From positions 1-64,000 of the forward strand of contig NZ_AAYC01000004.1 of NCBI RefSeq assembly GCF_000169455.1: a DNA stretch of 64,000 bases. Direction: 5' to 3'. Both the position numbers and the translations under genes were made by a program. Below, one piece after another: positions 44,108 to 52,774 of this stretch. Under the pieces are notes generated by a model that saw only the letters and a list, made by a program, of their open reading frames with translations, was not told where the DNA came from and searched no databases. Positions within the stretch are counted from its first letter, which is position 1. Each line of letters opens with the position of its first letter. This DNA is from Roseobacter sp. SK209-2-6 (lineage in GTDB: Bacteria; Pseudomonadota; Alphaproteobacteria; Rhodobacterales; Rhodobacteraceae).

Positions 44108-44904
44108 CAAGCTTCTTTCAGGTCAACGCCAGGAGCACAGGCAATGAAAAATGGGTTGGCGTATCCTTCTTTGCCATAAAGCAGCGCAGAATGGTCATCA
44201 AAGCGCACCACTTTTCCGCCAGCTCCCGTCAAAACTGCGTGACCGGCAGCCGTATCCCACTCCATTGTGCGTCCGACACGCGGGTAGATATCTGCCTCAC
44301 CGGTGGCCACAAGGCAGAACTTCAAGGAAGATCCAGCGCTTTTGCTGTCCTTGACCTTGTACTTTCCAATGTAGTCATCGGTCGCCTGATCCCGGTGGGA
44401 TTTGGACGCAACAACCATCAAGGCCTCGTTGTCACTCTGCGCGACTTGGATCGGCTTCAGCTCACCAAGCGTATCGGGGTCAAAACTTCCGGTCTCTTCA
44501 ACAGAGGATCCATCCGCCTGGGTAAAGAACATGCGCTGGCGTGCAGGCGCGTAGACAACGCCGCGGGTGGGCTCACCTTTTTCCACCAAAGCGATGTTGA
44601 CGGTGAAATCACCACGTCGGTGAATGAACTCTTTGGTGCCGTCCAGCGGGTCCACGATCAAGAAGGTGTCCCCCTTGATTTCATGCGAAGCCGCCTGTTC
44701 TTCTGTGACCAGCAATACATCCGGAAAAACCGCACGCAGCCCGGCTGAAATCAGCGCGTCCGCTGCCTCATCTGCTTCCGTTACCGGGCTATCATCTGAC
44801 TTAACCTTCACGGCAAAATCATCTGAATTGTAGATCTCCATGATCTTTGCACCAGCTTCGATCGCCAGGCGCCGGATCACTGGAACCAGTTCTTCATAGG
44901 TCAA
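44107..44904 (-). CDS. cysQ: 3'(2'),5'-bisphosphate nucleotidase CysQ
   Basis: A 265-aa inositol-monophosphatase-family enzyme that hydrolyses PAP, the inhibitory by-product of PAPS-using sulfotransferases, and helps sulfur assimilation. The metal-binding motifs are SDDSPVTEADEAADALI, FLIVDPLDGTKEFIHRRGDF and GRTMEWDTAAGHAVLTGAGG. The TTG at 44904 with AGGAGAG six bases before is preferred to an upstream ATG at 44922 that has no ribosome site. It is translationally linked to kdsB and close to a sulfotransferase gene. Confidence 0.9.
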   Translation of the reverse strand: MTYEELVPVIRRLAIEAGAKIMEIYNSDDFAVKVKSDDSPVTEADEAADALISAGLRAVFPDVLLVTEEQAASHEIKGDTFLIVDPLDGTKEFIHRRGDFTVNIALVEKGEPTRGVVYAPARQRMFFTQADGSSVEETGSFDPDTLGELKPIQVAQSDNEALMVVASKSHRDQATDDYIGKYKVKDSKSAGSSLKFCLVATGEADIYPRVGRTMEWDTAAGHAVLTGAGGKVVRFDDHSALLYGKEGYANPFFIACAPGVDLKEA

Positions 44905-45039
44905 GACTGCTCTCCTGCCCAAAGGGTTAATTGAAAATTTGCTTCCCCCCTCTTATGGTGACTGCCAAGAGCTTCGACAAGAAGCCTATTCGACTAATCA
45001 CCTAACCTTTTGGGTAAAAAAGAGCACTTCGCAGGCCCC
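44905..45039. promoter_or_regulatory. Divergent cysQ / permease region
   Basis: About 135 bp between the two starts. It contains runs of pyrimidine and AT-rich stretches (44923-45010). Promoters for both are expected; none can be assigned with confidence. Confidence 0.35.
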
Positions 45040-45861
45040 ATGTTTCAAAGACGCACCGAACAGTCCTGGGTATTTGGCGCAATCTCTCTGCTGGAGGTTG
45101 TTTTCCATTCTGTTGTGCGCAGCGTTCGCTCGAAACATAGCAATGCCTTACTGGCGCTTTTGATCAATATCATGCAGGCGATGGTTTTTGTCGCCTTGTT
45201 TTATGCGATGTTCCTGATCCTGGGCATGCGCGGCGCGGCCATTCGAGGTGACTTTTTGCTCTACGTGATGTCAGGCATCTTCTTGTTCCTGACCCATACC
45301 AAAACCGTAGGCGCTGTTGCCGGTGCCGAGGGCCCTGCCAGCCCAATGATGCAACACGCGCCGATGAATACGATGGTTGCGATCCTCTCGGCCGCGCTTG
45401 GGTCCCTTTACATTCAAACCCTCTCGCTCATCATCATCCTGTTTATCTATCACGTGGCCTATACGCCGCTCCTGATCGAAGAACCAATCGCTGCCTATGG
45501 GATGGTCCTGCTAGCATGGTTGACCGGTGCAGCTGTTGGCCTTGTTTTTCTGGTGATGAAACCCTGGGCGCCAGGCTTTGTTGGTATTCTGACCACAGTT
45601 TACCAACGCGCCAATATGATTGCTTCGGGCAAGATGTTCCTTGCCAACACCCTGCCGCCTTTCATGCTCAAAATGTTTGACTGGAACCCGCTGTTCCATT
45701 GCATCGACCAAGCGCGCGGCTTTGCCTTTATCAATTACAACCCACATCACAGCAATTGGGGCTATGCGCTTTGGGTGGCGATTGCCTTGATCATGCTCGG
45801 CCTGATGGGTGAGTTTTACACCCGGCGCCATGCCTCCATCAGCTGGAGCGCCCGACGCTAG
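45040..45861 (+). CDS. ABC-2 type polysaccharide export permease (KpsM-like)
   Basis: A 273-aa inner-membrane permease with about six helices. The N-terminal pattern SLLEVVFHSVVRSVRSKHSN and the NPLFHCIDQARGFAFINYN near the C-terminus are typical of the KpsM/Wzm capsule and polysaccharide exporters. The ATG at 45040 is where family similarity starts; a TTG at 45010 would add ten residues. No matching ATPase is next to it. It is divergent from cysQ-kdsB. Its stop codon shares CTAG with that of the convergent small gene. Confidence 0.82.
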   Translation: MFQRRTEQSWVFGAISLLEVVFHSVVRSVRSKHSNALLALLINIMQAMVFVALFYAMFLILGMRGAAIRGDFLLYVMSGIFLFLTHTKTVGAVAGAEGPASPMMQHAPMNTMVAILSAALGSLYIQTLSLIIILFIYHVAYTPLLIEEPIAAYGMVLLAWLTGAAVGLVFLVMKPWAPGFVGILTTVYQRANMIASGKMFLANTLPPFMLKMFDWNPLFHCIDQARGFAFINYNPHHSNWGYALWVAIALIMLGLMGEFYTRRHASISWSARR

Positions 45862-46130
45862 TCCAAAGCAAGCTTTTCGAAGCAGGGTAGCAAGCCGCGG
45901 TAGACTTCCTCCAATCCACCTGCGCCCTGATGGTTGGCAGTTCTATAAGCAATGAAGAGCTCCGTTCTCAACTCCAACACTGTTTCCCGTCGGCTGGCCT
46001 CTGCGGCGTCAAAAGCTGCGCTTAACGAACCGTGATACCGGTAGGCATTGAACTGTTTTGCAAAAGCCAAAACAGCCTGTCGATCATCCGGAGAAGGCAA
46101 ATCCTTCCTTCGATATTCCACTTCCGTCAT
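45858..46130 (-). CDS. Small protein of unknown function
   Basis: A 90-aa soluble protein, slightly acidic, with an internal AKQFNAYRYHGSLSAAFDAA segment. I do not recognise the family. The start overlaps the alkB stop (ATGA), so it is translated with alkB. The stop overlaps that of the convergent permease (shared CTAG at 45858-45861). Predicted mostly helical by eye. Confidence 0.65.
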   Translation of the reverse strand: MTEVEYRRKDLPSPDDRQAVLAFAKQFNAYRYHGSLSAAFDAAEASRRETVLELRTELFIAYRTANHQGAGGLEEVYRGLLPCFEKLALD

Positions 46131-46729
46131 GTCACCACCCTCAACGTCAGATTGATCCGCCCGCCCTTGGGCAAAAGGCGAGACGATTTGTAGCGGATCC
46201 GGTCCACCCCGTGATAGGTCAGCCGCGCCTCGCCCCCCATGACAACCACATCACCGGAGTTGAGCCAGATCGATTCCGTCTTGCCACCGCGCTGTGCGCC
46301 GCCAATCCGGAACAACCCATCATCTCCCAGAGATATTGAAACCACCGGATAGGAAAAGTCTGCCTCATCCTTGTCCTGGTGCAACCCCATCTTGGCGCCT
46401 TCACCATAGTAATTCAGCAGGCAGCAATCTGGTCTGCGCTCAAGTCCGGTAAGATCGCGCCAAAGGGTCAGGATTTCACCCGGAATCTCGGGCCAGGCAC
46501 TGCCGCGCGGATGCTCCGGCGCGTAACGATACCCAGAGGCATCGGAGAACCAGCCAAATTGGCCCGCAGAAGTCATCCTGACCGACATTTTGCCCCCGCC
46601 CGGCACCTCGGGTGAGAACAGCGGCGCAGCCTTCAGAATCGGGCGCAGGGCATCAATCAGCTGCCGCTGTTGCGATGGCTCTAGATAGCCCTTGTGAATT
46701 TCAAAACCGCGCAATCTCAGCAGGCTCAT
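46127..46729 (-). CDS. alkB: Alpha-ketoglutarate-dependent dioxygenase AlkB
   Basis: A 200-aa Fe(II)/2-oxoglutarate dioxygenase that repairs alkylated bases by oxidative demethylation. Iron ligands are in MGLHQDKDEADFSYPVV (HxD) and ARLTYHGVDRIRYK (His); the 2-oxoglutarate arginine is in GRINLTLRVV. CLLNYYGEGAKMG precedes the first. GGAG nine bases before the ATG at 46729 decides the start; earlier ATGs (46744 and upstream) overlap the dnaK promoter region. Confidence 0.92.
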   Translation of the reverse strand: MSLLRLRGFEIHKGYLEPSQQRQLIDALRPILKAAPLFSPEVPGGGKMSVRMTSAGQFGWFSDASGYRYAPEHPRGSAWPEIPGEILTLWRDLTGLERRPDCCLLNYYGEGAKMGLHQDKDEADFSYPVVSISLGDDGLFRIGGAQRGGKTESIWLNSGDVVVMGGEARLTYHGVDRIRYKSSRLLPKGGRINLTLRVVT

Positions 46730-46803
46730 GCGGATTAGCTCCATCTTAACCATCTTACCTGCAAAAAAGCGCACCGAAACGCATTTTAGGGGGCGTTCAG
46801 ACG

Positions 46804-46834
46804 CTTGCAGGGGCAATGTCTGCTCCCTATATAC
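46804..46834 (+). promoter_or_regulatory. RpoH (heat-shock) promoter of dnaK
   Basis: CTTG at 46804-46807, an 18-bp spacer and CCTATATAC at 46826-46834 match the alphaproteobacterial sigma-32 consensus CTTG-N17/18-CYTATNT. It lies about 110 bp before the dnaK ATG. Confidence 0.75.
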
Positions 46835-46940
46835 GCCGGGAAGCAAGAGGTGCAGTCCTCTTTGCAAAGCCATCGGGGCCAGGATGCCAAAACGGGTTCA
46901 GGCCGCGAGTAATCGCCTTGAAGAGTAAAAGGGATCGAAA

Positions 46941-48863
46941 ATGAGCAAAGTTATCGGTATCGACCTCGGTACAACCAACTCCTGTGTCGCCATCATGGAC
47001 GGCTCGCAGCCCCGCGTTATTGAAAACGCCGAGGGCGCACGCACCACCCCTTCCATCGTCGCCTTCACCGATGAAGAGCGCCTTGTGGGTCAGCCTGCCA
47101 AACGTCAGGCCGTTACCAACCCAGACAACACAGTCTTCGGCGTCAAGCGCCTGATCGGCCGCCGCAATGACGATCCTGCGGTTGCCAAAGACAAGAAGAT
47201 GGTGCCCTTTGCCATCGTCAATGGCGGCAATGGCGACGCATGGGTCGAAGCCAAGGGTGAGAAATACTCCCCATCGCAGATCTCTGCTTTCACGCTGGGC
47301 AAGATGAAAGAGACCGCTGAGAGCTACCTCGGCGAGGAAGTCACCCAGGCGGTCATCACCGTTCCAGCCTATTTCAACGACGCCCAGCGTCAGGCCACCA
47401 AAGACGCCGGCAAGATCGCTGGCCTCGAAGTGCTGCGCATCATCAACGAGCCCACCGCGGCTGCGCTGGCCTATGGCCTCGACAAAGAAGACACCCAGAC
47501 CATCGCGGTTTATGACCTTGGTGGTGGTACCTTCGACGTGACCATCCTGGAAATCGACGACGGCCTCTTCGAAGTGAAATCCACCAATGGCGACACCTTC
47601 CTTGGTGGTGAAGACTTTGACATGCGCATCGTCAACTACCTCGCGGATGAGTTCAAAAAGGAAAACGGCGTCGATCTGTCCAAAGACAAGATGGCACTGC
47701 AGCGTCTGAAAGAAGCCGCTGAAAAAGCCAAGATCGAGCTTTCCTCCACCTCGCAGACCGAGATCAACCAGCCGTTCATCTCGATGGACCCCTCCTCGGG
47801 CCAGCCGCTGCACATGGTGATGAAGCTGACCCGCGCCAAGCTGGAAAGCCTGGTCAACGACCTGATCAAAGCCTCGATGAAGCCCTGTGCCGCTGCTCTG
47901 AAAGATGCTGGTCTCTCCGCTTCCGACATCGATGAAGTGGTTCTGGTTGGCGGTATGACCCGGATGCCAAAGGTCATCGAAGAGGTCACCAAATTCTTCG
48001 GCAAAGAACCCCACAAGGGTGTGAACCCGGATGAGGTTGTTGCCATGGGTGCGGCCATCCAGGCCGGCGTTCTGCAGGGCGACGTGAAAGACGTTGTTCT
48101 TCTCGACGTGACCCCGCTGTCCCTGGGTATCGAAACCCTGGGTGGCGTCTTCACCCGCCTGATCGACCGCAACACCACCATTCCAACCAAGAAGTCTCAG
48201 GTCTTCTCAACCGCGGAAGACAACCAGAACGCCGTGACCATCCGCGTGTTCCAGGGTGAGCGTGAAATGGCGGCTGACAACAAGATGCTGGGCCAGTTCA
48301 ACCTCGAAGACATCCCACCTGCACCACGTGGCATGCCGCAGATCGAAGTGACCTTTGACATCGACGCCAACGGTATCGTGTCGGTCGGCGCCAAAGACAA
48401 GGCGACCGGCAAGGAGCAGCAGATCACCATCCAGGCCTCTGGCGGTCTTTCCGATGATGACATCGAAAAAATGGTCAAGGACGCGGAAGACAACGCCGAA
48501 GCGGATAAGGAACGCCGCGAGCTGATCGAAGCGCGGAACCAGGCCGAAAGCCTGATCCACTCGACCGAGAAGCACATCGAAGAGCACGGCGACAAGGTGG
48601 ACCCATCCACTGTCGAAGCCATCGAGCTGGCTCTGGCGGCACTGCGCGACGATCTGGAAGACGAAAAGGCCACAGCCGAGAAACTCAAGTCCGGCATTCA
48701 GAACGTGACCGAGGCCTCCATGCGTCTGGGCGAAGCCATCTACAAGGCCAGCCAGGAAGAAGCAGGCGAAGAAGAGCCTGCTGCAGCGGATGCGGGTGCA
48801 GACTCTGCGGATGACGACATCGTTGACGCTGAGTTCGAAGACCTCGACGGCGACAAACGCTAA
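46941..48863 (+). CDS. dnaK: Molecular chaperone DnaK (Hsp70)
   Basis: A 640-aa Hsp70 that binds unfolded proteins in an ATP-dependent cycle. The ATPase domain opens with [17 protein letters not shown] and includes [16 protein letters not shown] and [18 protein letters not shown]. The substrate-binding domain follows (from about 390; [16 protein letters not shown]) with a C-terminal helical lid and an acidic tail ending [17 protein letters not shown] lies before the ATG. It is in an operon-like arrangement with dnaJ, with a hairpin between them. Confidence 0.98.
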   Translation: MSKVIGIDLGTTNSCVAIMDGSQPRVIENAEGARTTPSIVAFTDEERLVGQPAKRQAVTNPDNTVFGVKRLIGRRNDDPAVAKDKKMVPFAIVNGGNGDAWVEAKGEKYSPSQISAFTLGKMKETAESYLGEEVTQAVITVPAYFNDAQRQATKDAGKIAGLEVLRIINEPTAAALAYGLDKEDTQTIAVYDLGGGTFDVTILEIDDGLFEVKSTNGDTFLGGEDFDMRIVNYLADEFKKENGVDLSKDKMALQRLKEAAEKAKIELSSTSQTEINQPFISMDPSSGQPLHMVMKLTRAKLESLVNDLIKASMKPCAAALKDAGLSASDIDEVVLVGGMTRMPKVIEEVTKFFGKEPHKGVNPDEVVAMGAAIQAGVLQGDVKDVVLLDVTPLSLGIETLGGVFTRLIDRNTTIPTKKSQVFSTAEDNQNAVTIRVFQGEREMAADNKMLGQFNLEDIPPAPRGMPQIEVTFDIDANGIVSVGAKDKATGKEQQITIQASGGLSDDDIEKMVKDAEDNAEADKERRELIEARNQAESLIHSTEKHIEEHGDKVDPSTVEAIELALAALRDDLEDEKATAEKLKSGIQNVTEASMRLGEAIYKASQEEAGEEEPAAADAGADSADDDIVDAEFEDLDGDKR

Positions 48864-48884
48864 GGTCTGACTATTGGCCGCGGC

Positions 48885-48917
48885 GAGCCGGTCCGGACCT
48901 CGGACCGGCTCGTTTTC
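48885..48917 (+). terminator. Strong hairpin between dnaK and dnaJ
   Basis: GAGCCGGTCCG (48885-48895) pairs perfectly with CGGACCGGCTC (48901-48911), then GTTTTCG. It is likely a partial terminator or mRNA-stabilising element that lowers dnaJ expression relative to dnaK. Confidence 0.6.
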
Positions 48918-48940
48918 GTTGAGGCAGAAGGGGTAAACCG

Positions 48941-50098
48941 ATGTCAAAACGCGACTATTATGATGTTCTTGGCGTGGCCAAAGGGGCCAGCGCTGATGAG
49001 ATCAAAAAGGGCTTTCGCAAGAAGGCCAAGGAACTGCACCCGGACCGGAACTCCGATAATCCGGACGCCGAGGCACAGTTCAAAGAGGCCAATGAGGCCT
49101 ATGACGTTCTAAAAGACGCTGAGAAAAAGGCGGCCTATGACCGCTTTGGTCATGCCGCCTTTGAAAACGGCATGGGCGGCGGCGGACGTGGCCCCGGTGG
49201 TATGGGTGCCGGCGGAGGAGATTTCTCTTCGGCCTTCTCAGACGTCTTCGACGATCTTTTCGGGGACTTCATGGGCGGCCGTGGTGGGGCTGGCGGGCGT
49301 CAACGGGCGACCCGTGGTGCCGATCTGCGCTATAACCTGCGTGTCTCTTTGGAAGAGGCCTTTGCGGGCATGCACAAGACCATCAAGGTACCAACCTCGG
49401 TCTCCTGCTCCTCCTGTGACGGCTCCGGTGCGGAAGGCGGCGTCGAGCCAACAACCTGCCCGACCTGTTCCGGTATGGGCAAGGTACGGGCACAGCAAGG
49501 CTTCTTTACCGTTGAACGCACCTGCCCCACATGTTCGGGCCTGGGCCAGATCATCAAGAACCCATGCAAAAGCTGCCATGGCCATGGCCGTGTGGAAAAA
49601 GATCGCTCTCTCTCGGTGAACATCCCGGCAGGGGTAGAAACCGGAACCCGTATTCGCCTGGCTGGCGAGGGGGAGGCGGGTCTGCGTGGCGGCCCTCCGG
49701 GTGACCTCTATATCTTTGTAGAAGTCGAGGCCCATGATCTCTTTGAGCGCGAAGGCAATAACCTCTATTGCCGTGTGCCGGTCTCCATGGCCAAGGCTGC
49801 TCTTGGGGGCGCTATTGAGGTGCCGACAATTGATGGCGGACGTGGCCGCGTTCAGATCCCTGAAGGCAGCCAGTCTGGCCGCCAGATGCGTCTGCGCAGC
49901 AAAGGGATGCCCGCATTGCGCGGGGGTGGCGTAGGTGACATGTTCATCGAACTGGCGGTGGAAACACCTGTCAATCTGACCTCACGCCAGAAAGAGTTGC
50001 TACGCGAGTTTGAGGATCTTTCGGAAGAGGCCAACAACCCGGAAAGCCGCAGCTTTTTTTCCTCGGTCAAGAGCTTCTGGGATGGGATGAAAAGTTAA
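48941..50098 (+). CDS. dnaJ: Molecular chaperone DnaJ (Hsp40)
   Basis: A 385-aa co-chaperone that delivers substrates to DnaK and stimulates its ATPase. J-domain with HPDRN (about 31-35), a Gly/Phe-rich linker ([15 protein letters not shown]), and four CxxCxGxG-type zinc repeats: [32 protein letters not shown]. The C-terminal substrate domains close with [15 protein letters not shown]. Follows dnaK after a hairpin. Confidence 0.97.
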   Translation: MSKRDYYDVLGVAKGASADEIKKGFRKKAKELHPDRNSDNPDAEAQFKEANEAYDVLKDAEKKAAYDRFGHAAFENGMGGGGRGPGGMGAGGGDFSSAFSDVFDDLFGDFMGGRGGAGGRQRATRGADLRYNLRVSLEEAFAGMHKTIKVPTSVSCSSCDGSGAEGGVEPTTCPTCSGMGKVRAQQGFFTVERTCPTCSGLGQIIKNPCKSCHGHGRVEKDRSLSVNIPAGVETGTRIRLAGEGEAGLRGGPPGDLYIFVEVEAHDLFEREGNNLYCRVPVSMAKAALGGAIEVPTIDGGRGRVQIPEGSQSGRQMRLRSKGMPALRGGGVGDMFIELAVETPVNLTSRQKELLREFEDLSEEANNPESRSFFSSVKSFWDGMKS

Positions 50099-50140
50099 CC
50101 TTTCCTTAATTTTCAACCCCTTACCAAAATCACACCGTTA

Positions 50141-50170
50141 AAAGCGCCCCCTATGGGGCGTTTTTCTTTT
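50141..50170 (+). terminator. Terminator after dnaJ
   Basis: CGCCCC (50145-50150) and GGGGCG (50155-50160) form a stem with CTAT loop, flanked by AAA before and TTTTTCTTTT after. A good intrinsic terminator. Confidence 0.85.
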
Positions 50171-50255
50171 GCCCTGTTGCGCTCTAGCACTACCCTTAAC
50201 CTACCCAAGGCTTGCCGTATTTCCCTCTGCGGCGGCTTACAGCAAGGGGCTTCGC

Positions 50256-51032
50256 ATGACACGGCATGACAAGTTCGAGGAGGCCTCCCTCCCGCTCTTC
50301 CCTGAGGACATTCTGGATCCTGACGAAGCCCCTTCCACCCCTCTTTCCGGACCGCGACTGCCCTCTTACATCAAAGATCACCGGACCCGATTGCGTCAGC
50401 GTTTTCGCGATGGTGGGGCCGATGCGATGCCTGATTATGAGCTTCTGGAACTGGTGCTTTTTCGCTCTATCCCTCGGCAAGATGTAAAACCTCTGGCGCG
50501 CAGGTTATTGGATTGCTTTGGTGACATTGGCCGCGTGGTCGCGGCGCAGCCAGAACGACTGGCGCAGGTGCGTGGTGTAGGCGAAGCCGTCATTACGGAT
50601 CTCAAGATCCTCGAAGCAGCCGCCCACCGCATGGCCCGCGCAAAGGTCATGCAGCGCCATGTGATATCCAGCTGGGAAGCCCTGTTAGATTATTGCCATA
50701 CCTCCATGGCACATCGTCAGACAGAGCAATTCCGCATCCTCTTTCTGGATCGCAAGAACCGTCTGATCGCGGATGAAGAACAGGCAGAGGGCACGGTTGA
50801 CCATGTGCCGGTCTACCCCCGCGAGGTGGTCAAACGCGCCCTTGAACACAATGCCTGCGCCCTGATTCTGGTGCACAATCACCCCTCCGGGGATCCGAGC
50901 CCATCGCAGTCAGATATCGAAATGACCGATCGGATTCATCGCGCCCTCCACCCGCTAGGCATTGCGCTGCATGATCATTTGATCATTGGCAGCTCTGCTG
51001 AACTGAGTTTTCGCAGCGAAGGGTTGCTCTGA
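50256..51032 (+). CDS. radC: RadC family protein (JAB domain)
   Basis: A 258-aa protein of the RadC family, with a UPF0758 N-terminal domain containing a helix-hairpin-helix (RGVGEAVITDLKILEAA) and a C-terminal JAB/MPN metalloprotease-like domain with VYPREVVKRALEHNA and the metal motif LVHNHPSGDPSPSQSD. Despite its name its function in DNA repair is not established. AAGGGG precedes the ATG at 50256; the longer open frame from 50169 crosses the dnaJ terminator. Confidence 0.92.
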   Translation: MTRHDKFEEASLPLFPEDILDPDEAPSTPLSGPRLPSYIKDHRTRLRQRFRDGGADAMPDYELLELVLFRSIPRQDVKPLARRLLDCFGDIGRVVAAQPERLAQVRGVGEAVITDLKILEAAAHRMARAKVMQRHVISSWEALLDYCHTSMAHRQTEQFRILFLDRKNRLIADEEQAEGTVDHVPVYPREVVKRALEHNACALILVHNHPSGDPSPSQSDIEMTDRIHRALHPLGIALHDHLIIGSSAELSFRSEGLL

Positions 51033-51059
51033 ACTCACCTCCTCAAGGTACGGCAGACC

Positions 51060-51077
51060 GCGCCGCGTCAGCGGCGC
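51060..51077. repeat. Hairpin between convergent radC and PBP-OmpA genes
   Basis: GCGCCGC-GTCA-GCGGCGC, 28 bp past the radC stop. There is no T-run. It may limit read-through between the convergent genes. The rest of 51033-51193 has no visible gene. Confidence 0.4.
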
Positions 51078-51193
51078 CGGGCCCAAGGCTTTGGAATTCA
51101 TCTTTGATGATCCACCAAAGGCGCGGGAGCCCCCCGCTACCATGCAATAGTTCCAATACAAGAGCCCTGACATGCCTCCTGACCAGCTGCAGG

Positions 51194-52750
51194 CTAGTTG
51201 ACCCAGACCTCGACGCGACGGTTCACCTGGCGCCCCCAGGCGCTGTTATCGCAGGCCATAGGCAGGGCTTCCCCAAAAGCCTCTACCTCAATCACCACCC
51301 GCGCCGCACTCTCCGGCTCTGCTGCCGCCAGGACCGCATCACGCACCGCTGTTGCCCGCTTCAGGGCAATCTTCCGATTGGCAGCAGCGGCCCCATCCCC
51401 ATCTGAAAATCCTGCAAAAACCAGCTTGCGCCCATCATATAGACCCGTCTCCAGAGCCCGCGCCAACTGTTCTATATTGCTGCGAGACTGCGCATCGGGC
51501 CGCGCAGAGCCAGTCTCGAAACGAAATGAGGTGGTCAAACGCTGCAGATTGGCCAGCTGCCGCACCATGCGCTGCAATTCATCAACCCCAAGGTCCTTTC
51601 CAGAGGCCAGGATAGCATTGCTCAGCCGATCCCCCTGGGCATTCATACTGATGCGTTCAGGCGCCTGATCCACAAAACCCGCGCGTCGGATCACAATCTG
51701 TGCGCCAGGCCCACGGACATAGGCCAAAAAATCCCGCGCAACCTTGGGCAGGCGACGTTCGGGAAGGTAGAGGAACATAGGCGCTGTCAGCGGATAGTCC
51801 TCTGTTTTGATGGAGCGCCTATTTGCGCGCAGCGAAAACCCGCAGGTTCCGGTCAGCGTCAAGGGGCGCGCAGTGCCTGTTTTCGCATAGCTGGCAATTC
51901 CAATGGCAAAGGGATCTGTAGCCACATGCCGAACCAAAACGTCAACACGCTCATGCTGACGTATCTCCTGGGAAAGCACCTCTCGGTTCGAGCCAAGCAC
52001 CCTGTCCTCAAAGGCTTGGGTAAGACCAGAGCCCGGAACCGGCAAATGCAGGGCTATCGGCGCATTTTCTCCCCCCAAAGCCTGCCAGTTTTGGATCTTT
52101 CCCGAAAAGACATCCGCAAGTTCCGGCAAAGAAATAGCGGTCACAGGATTGTCTGGTGAAACAACAGGGACCAGAGCATCTAGCGCCACAACCCGGCTAC
52201 GCGAGGCTGCCGTCATATCACCCATGTTTGCCAACTGCGCCAATTTGCGCTCTGCCGGGCGGATCTCTCGCTGCGCCATGACAATATCAGCCTCTTGCGC
52301 AAGGAGGTCGGCAAAACCCTCATCCGTGTTGCTGACCAGAAAGGAGATACGTGCGGCAGGGCGATTACCTTCCCGCAAGAGCTGGTATTCAAAGCTCCCC
52401 TCGGTCAGCAGTTCCCGTCGTGTCTGGTAGCCATTGCGCAGAGCAAAGCCTTCGATCAGGGCAGGCAGGAGCACTTCTGCCATCATGGAAGAGCCGGACA
52501 GCGTCACCTCGGCGACAAAGTCTGAGAGACTGGGACATCCCGGCCCGTCACAGCTGACACCAGAGCCATCAACCGTCAGTTCGCCGAACTTGGTTTCAAC
52601 GCGATAGAACTCACCGTCAAATCCCAGGATATTGCCTGAAATCTCGACGGCGCCATCCGGTGAGGAAAGCGTGACATCCTGAGCGCTAAGCGTCGTTGCC
52701 CCTGCAAAAAGAAGAAGTGCGGCGCTAACCGCCGCACGAAAACCAATCAT
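51194..52750 (-). CDS. PstS-like substrate-binding domain fused to OmpA C-terminal domain
   Basis: A 518-aa exported protein. A signal peptide (cleavage after ATTLSA) is followed by a short all-beta segment (about 25-70), a phosphate-binding-protein-like domain (about 80-370; LSGSSMMAEVLLPALIEGF, FSGKIQNWQALGGENAPIAL) and an OmpA-like peptidoglycan-binding domain (FRFETGSARPDAQSRSNIEQ to WGRQVNRRVEVWVN). It may tether a ligand sensor to the cell wall. Ligand unknown. Also annotated in other genomes as phosphate ABC substrate-binding/OmpA. Confidence 0.8.
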   Translation of the reverse strand: MIGFRAAVSAALLLFAGATTLSAQDVTLSSPDGAVEISGNILGFDGEFYRVETKFGELTVDGSGVSCDGPGCPSLSDFVAEVTLSGSSMMAEVLLPALIEGFALRNGYQTRRELLTEGSFEYQLLREGNRPAARISFLVSNTDEGFADLLAQEADIVMAQREIRPAERKLAQLANMGDMTAASRSRVVALDALVPVVSPDNPVTAISLPELADVFSGKIQNWQALGGENAPIALHLPVPGSGLTQAFEDRVLGSNREVLSQEIRQHERVDVLVRHVATDPFAIGIASYAKTGTARPLTLTGTCGFSLRANRRSIKTEDYPLTAPMFLYLPERRLPKVARDFLAYVRGPGAQIVIRRAGFVDQAPERISMNAQGDRLSNAILASGKDLGVDELQRMVRQLANLQRLTTSFRFETGSARPDAQSRSNIEQLARALETGLYDGRKLVFAGFSDGDGAAAANRKIALKRATAVRDAVLAAAEPESAARVVIEVEAFGEALPMACDNSAWGRQVNRRVEVWVN

Positions 52751-52774
52751 GTTTCGCCCTGAATTCGCTGTAAA

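Noticed and set aside
46827-48014. Long open frame on the minus strand (395 codons)
   Set aside because: Antisense to dnaK, no protein family resemblance; it is produced by the GC-rich codon pattern of dnaK.
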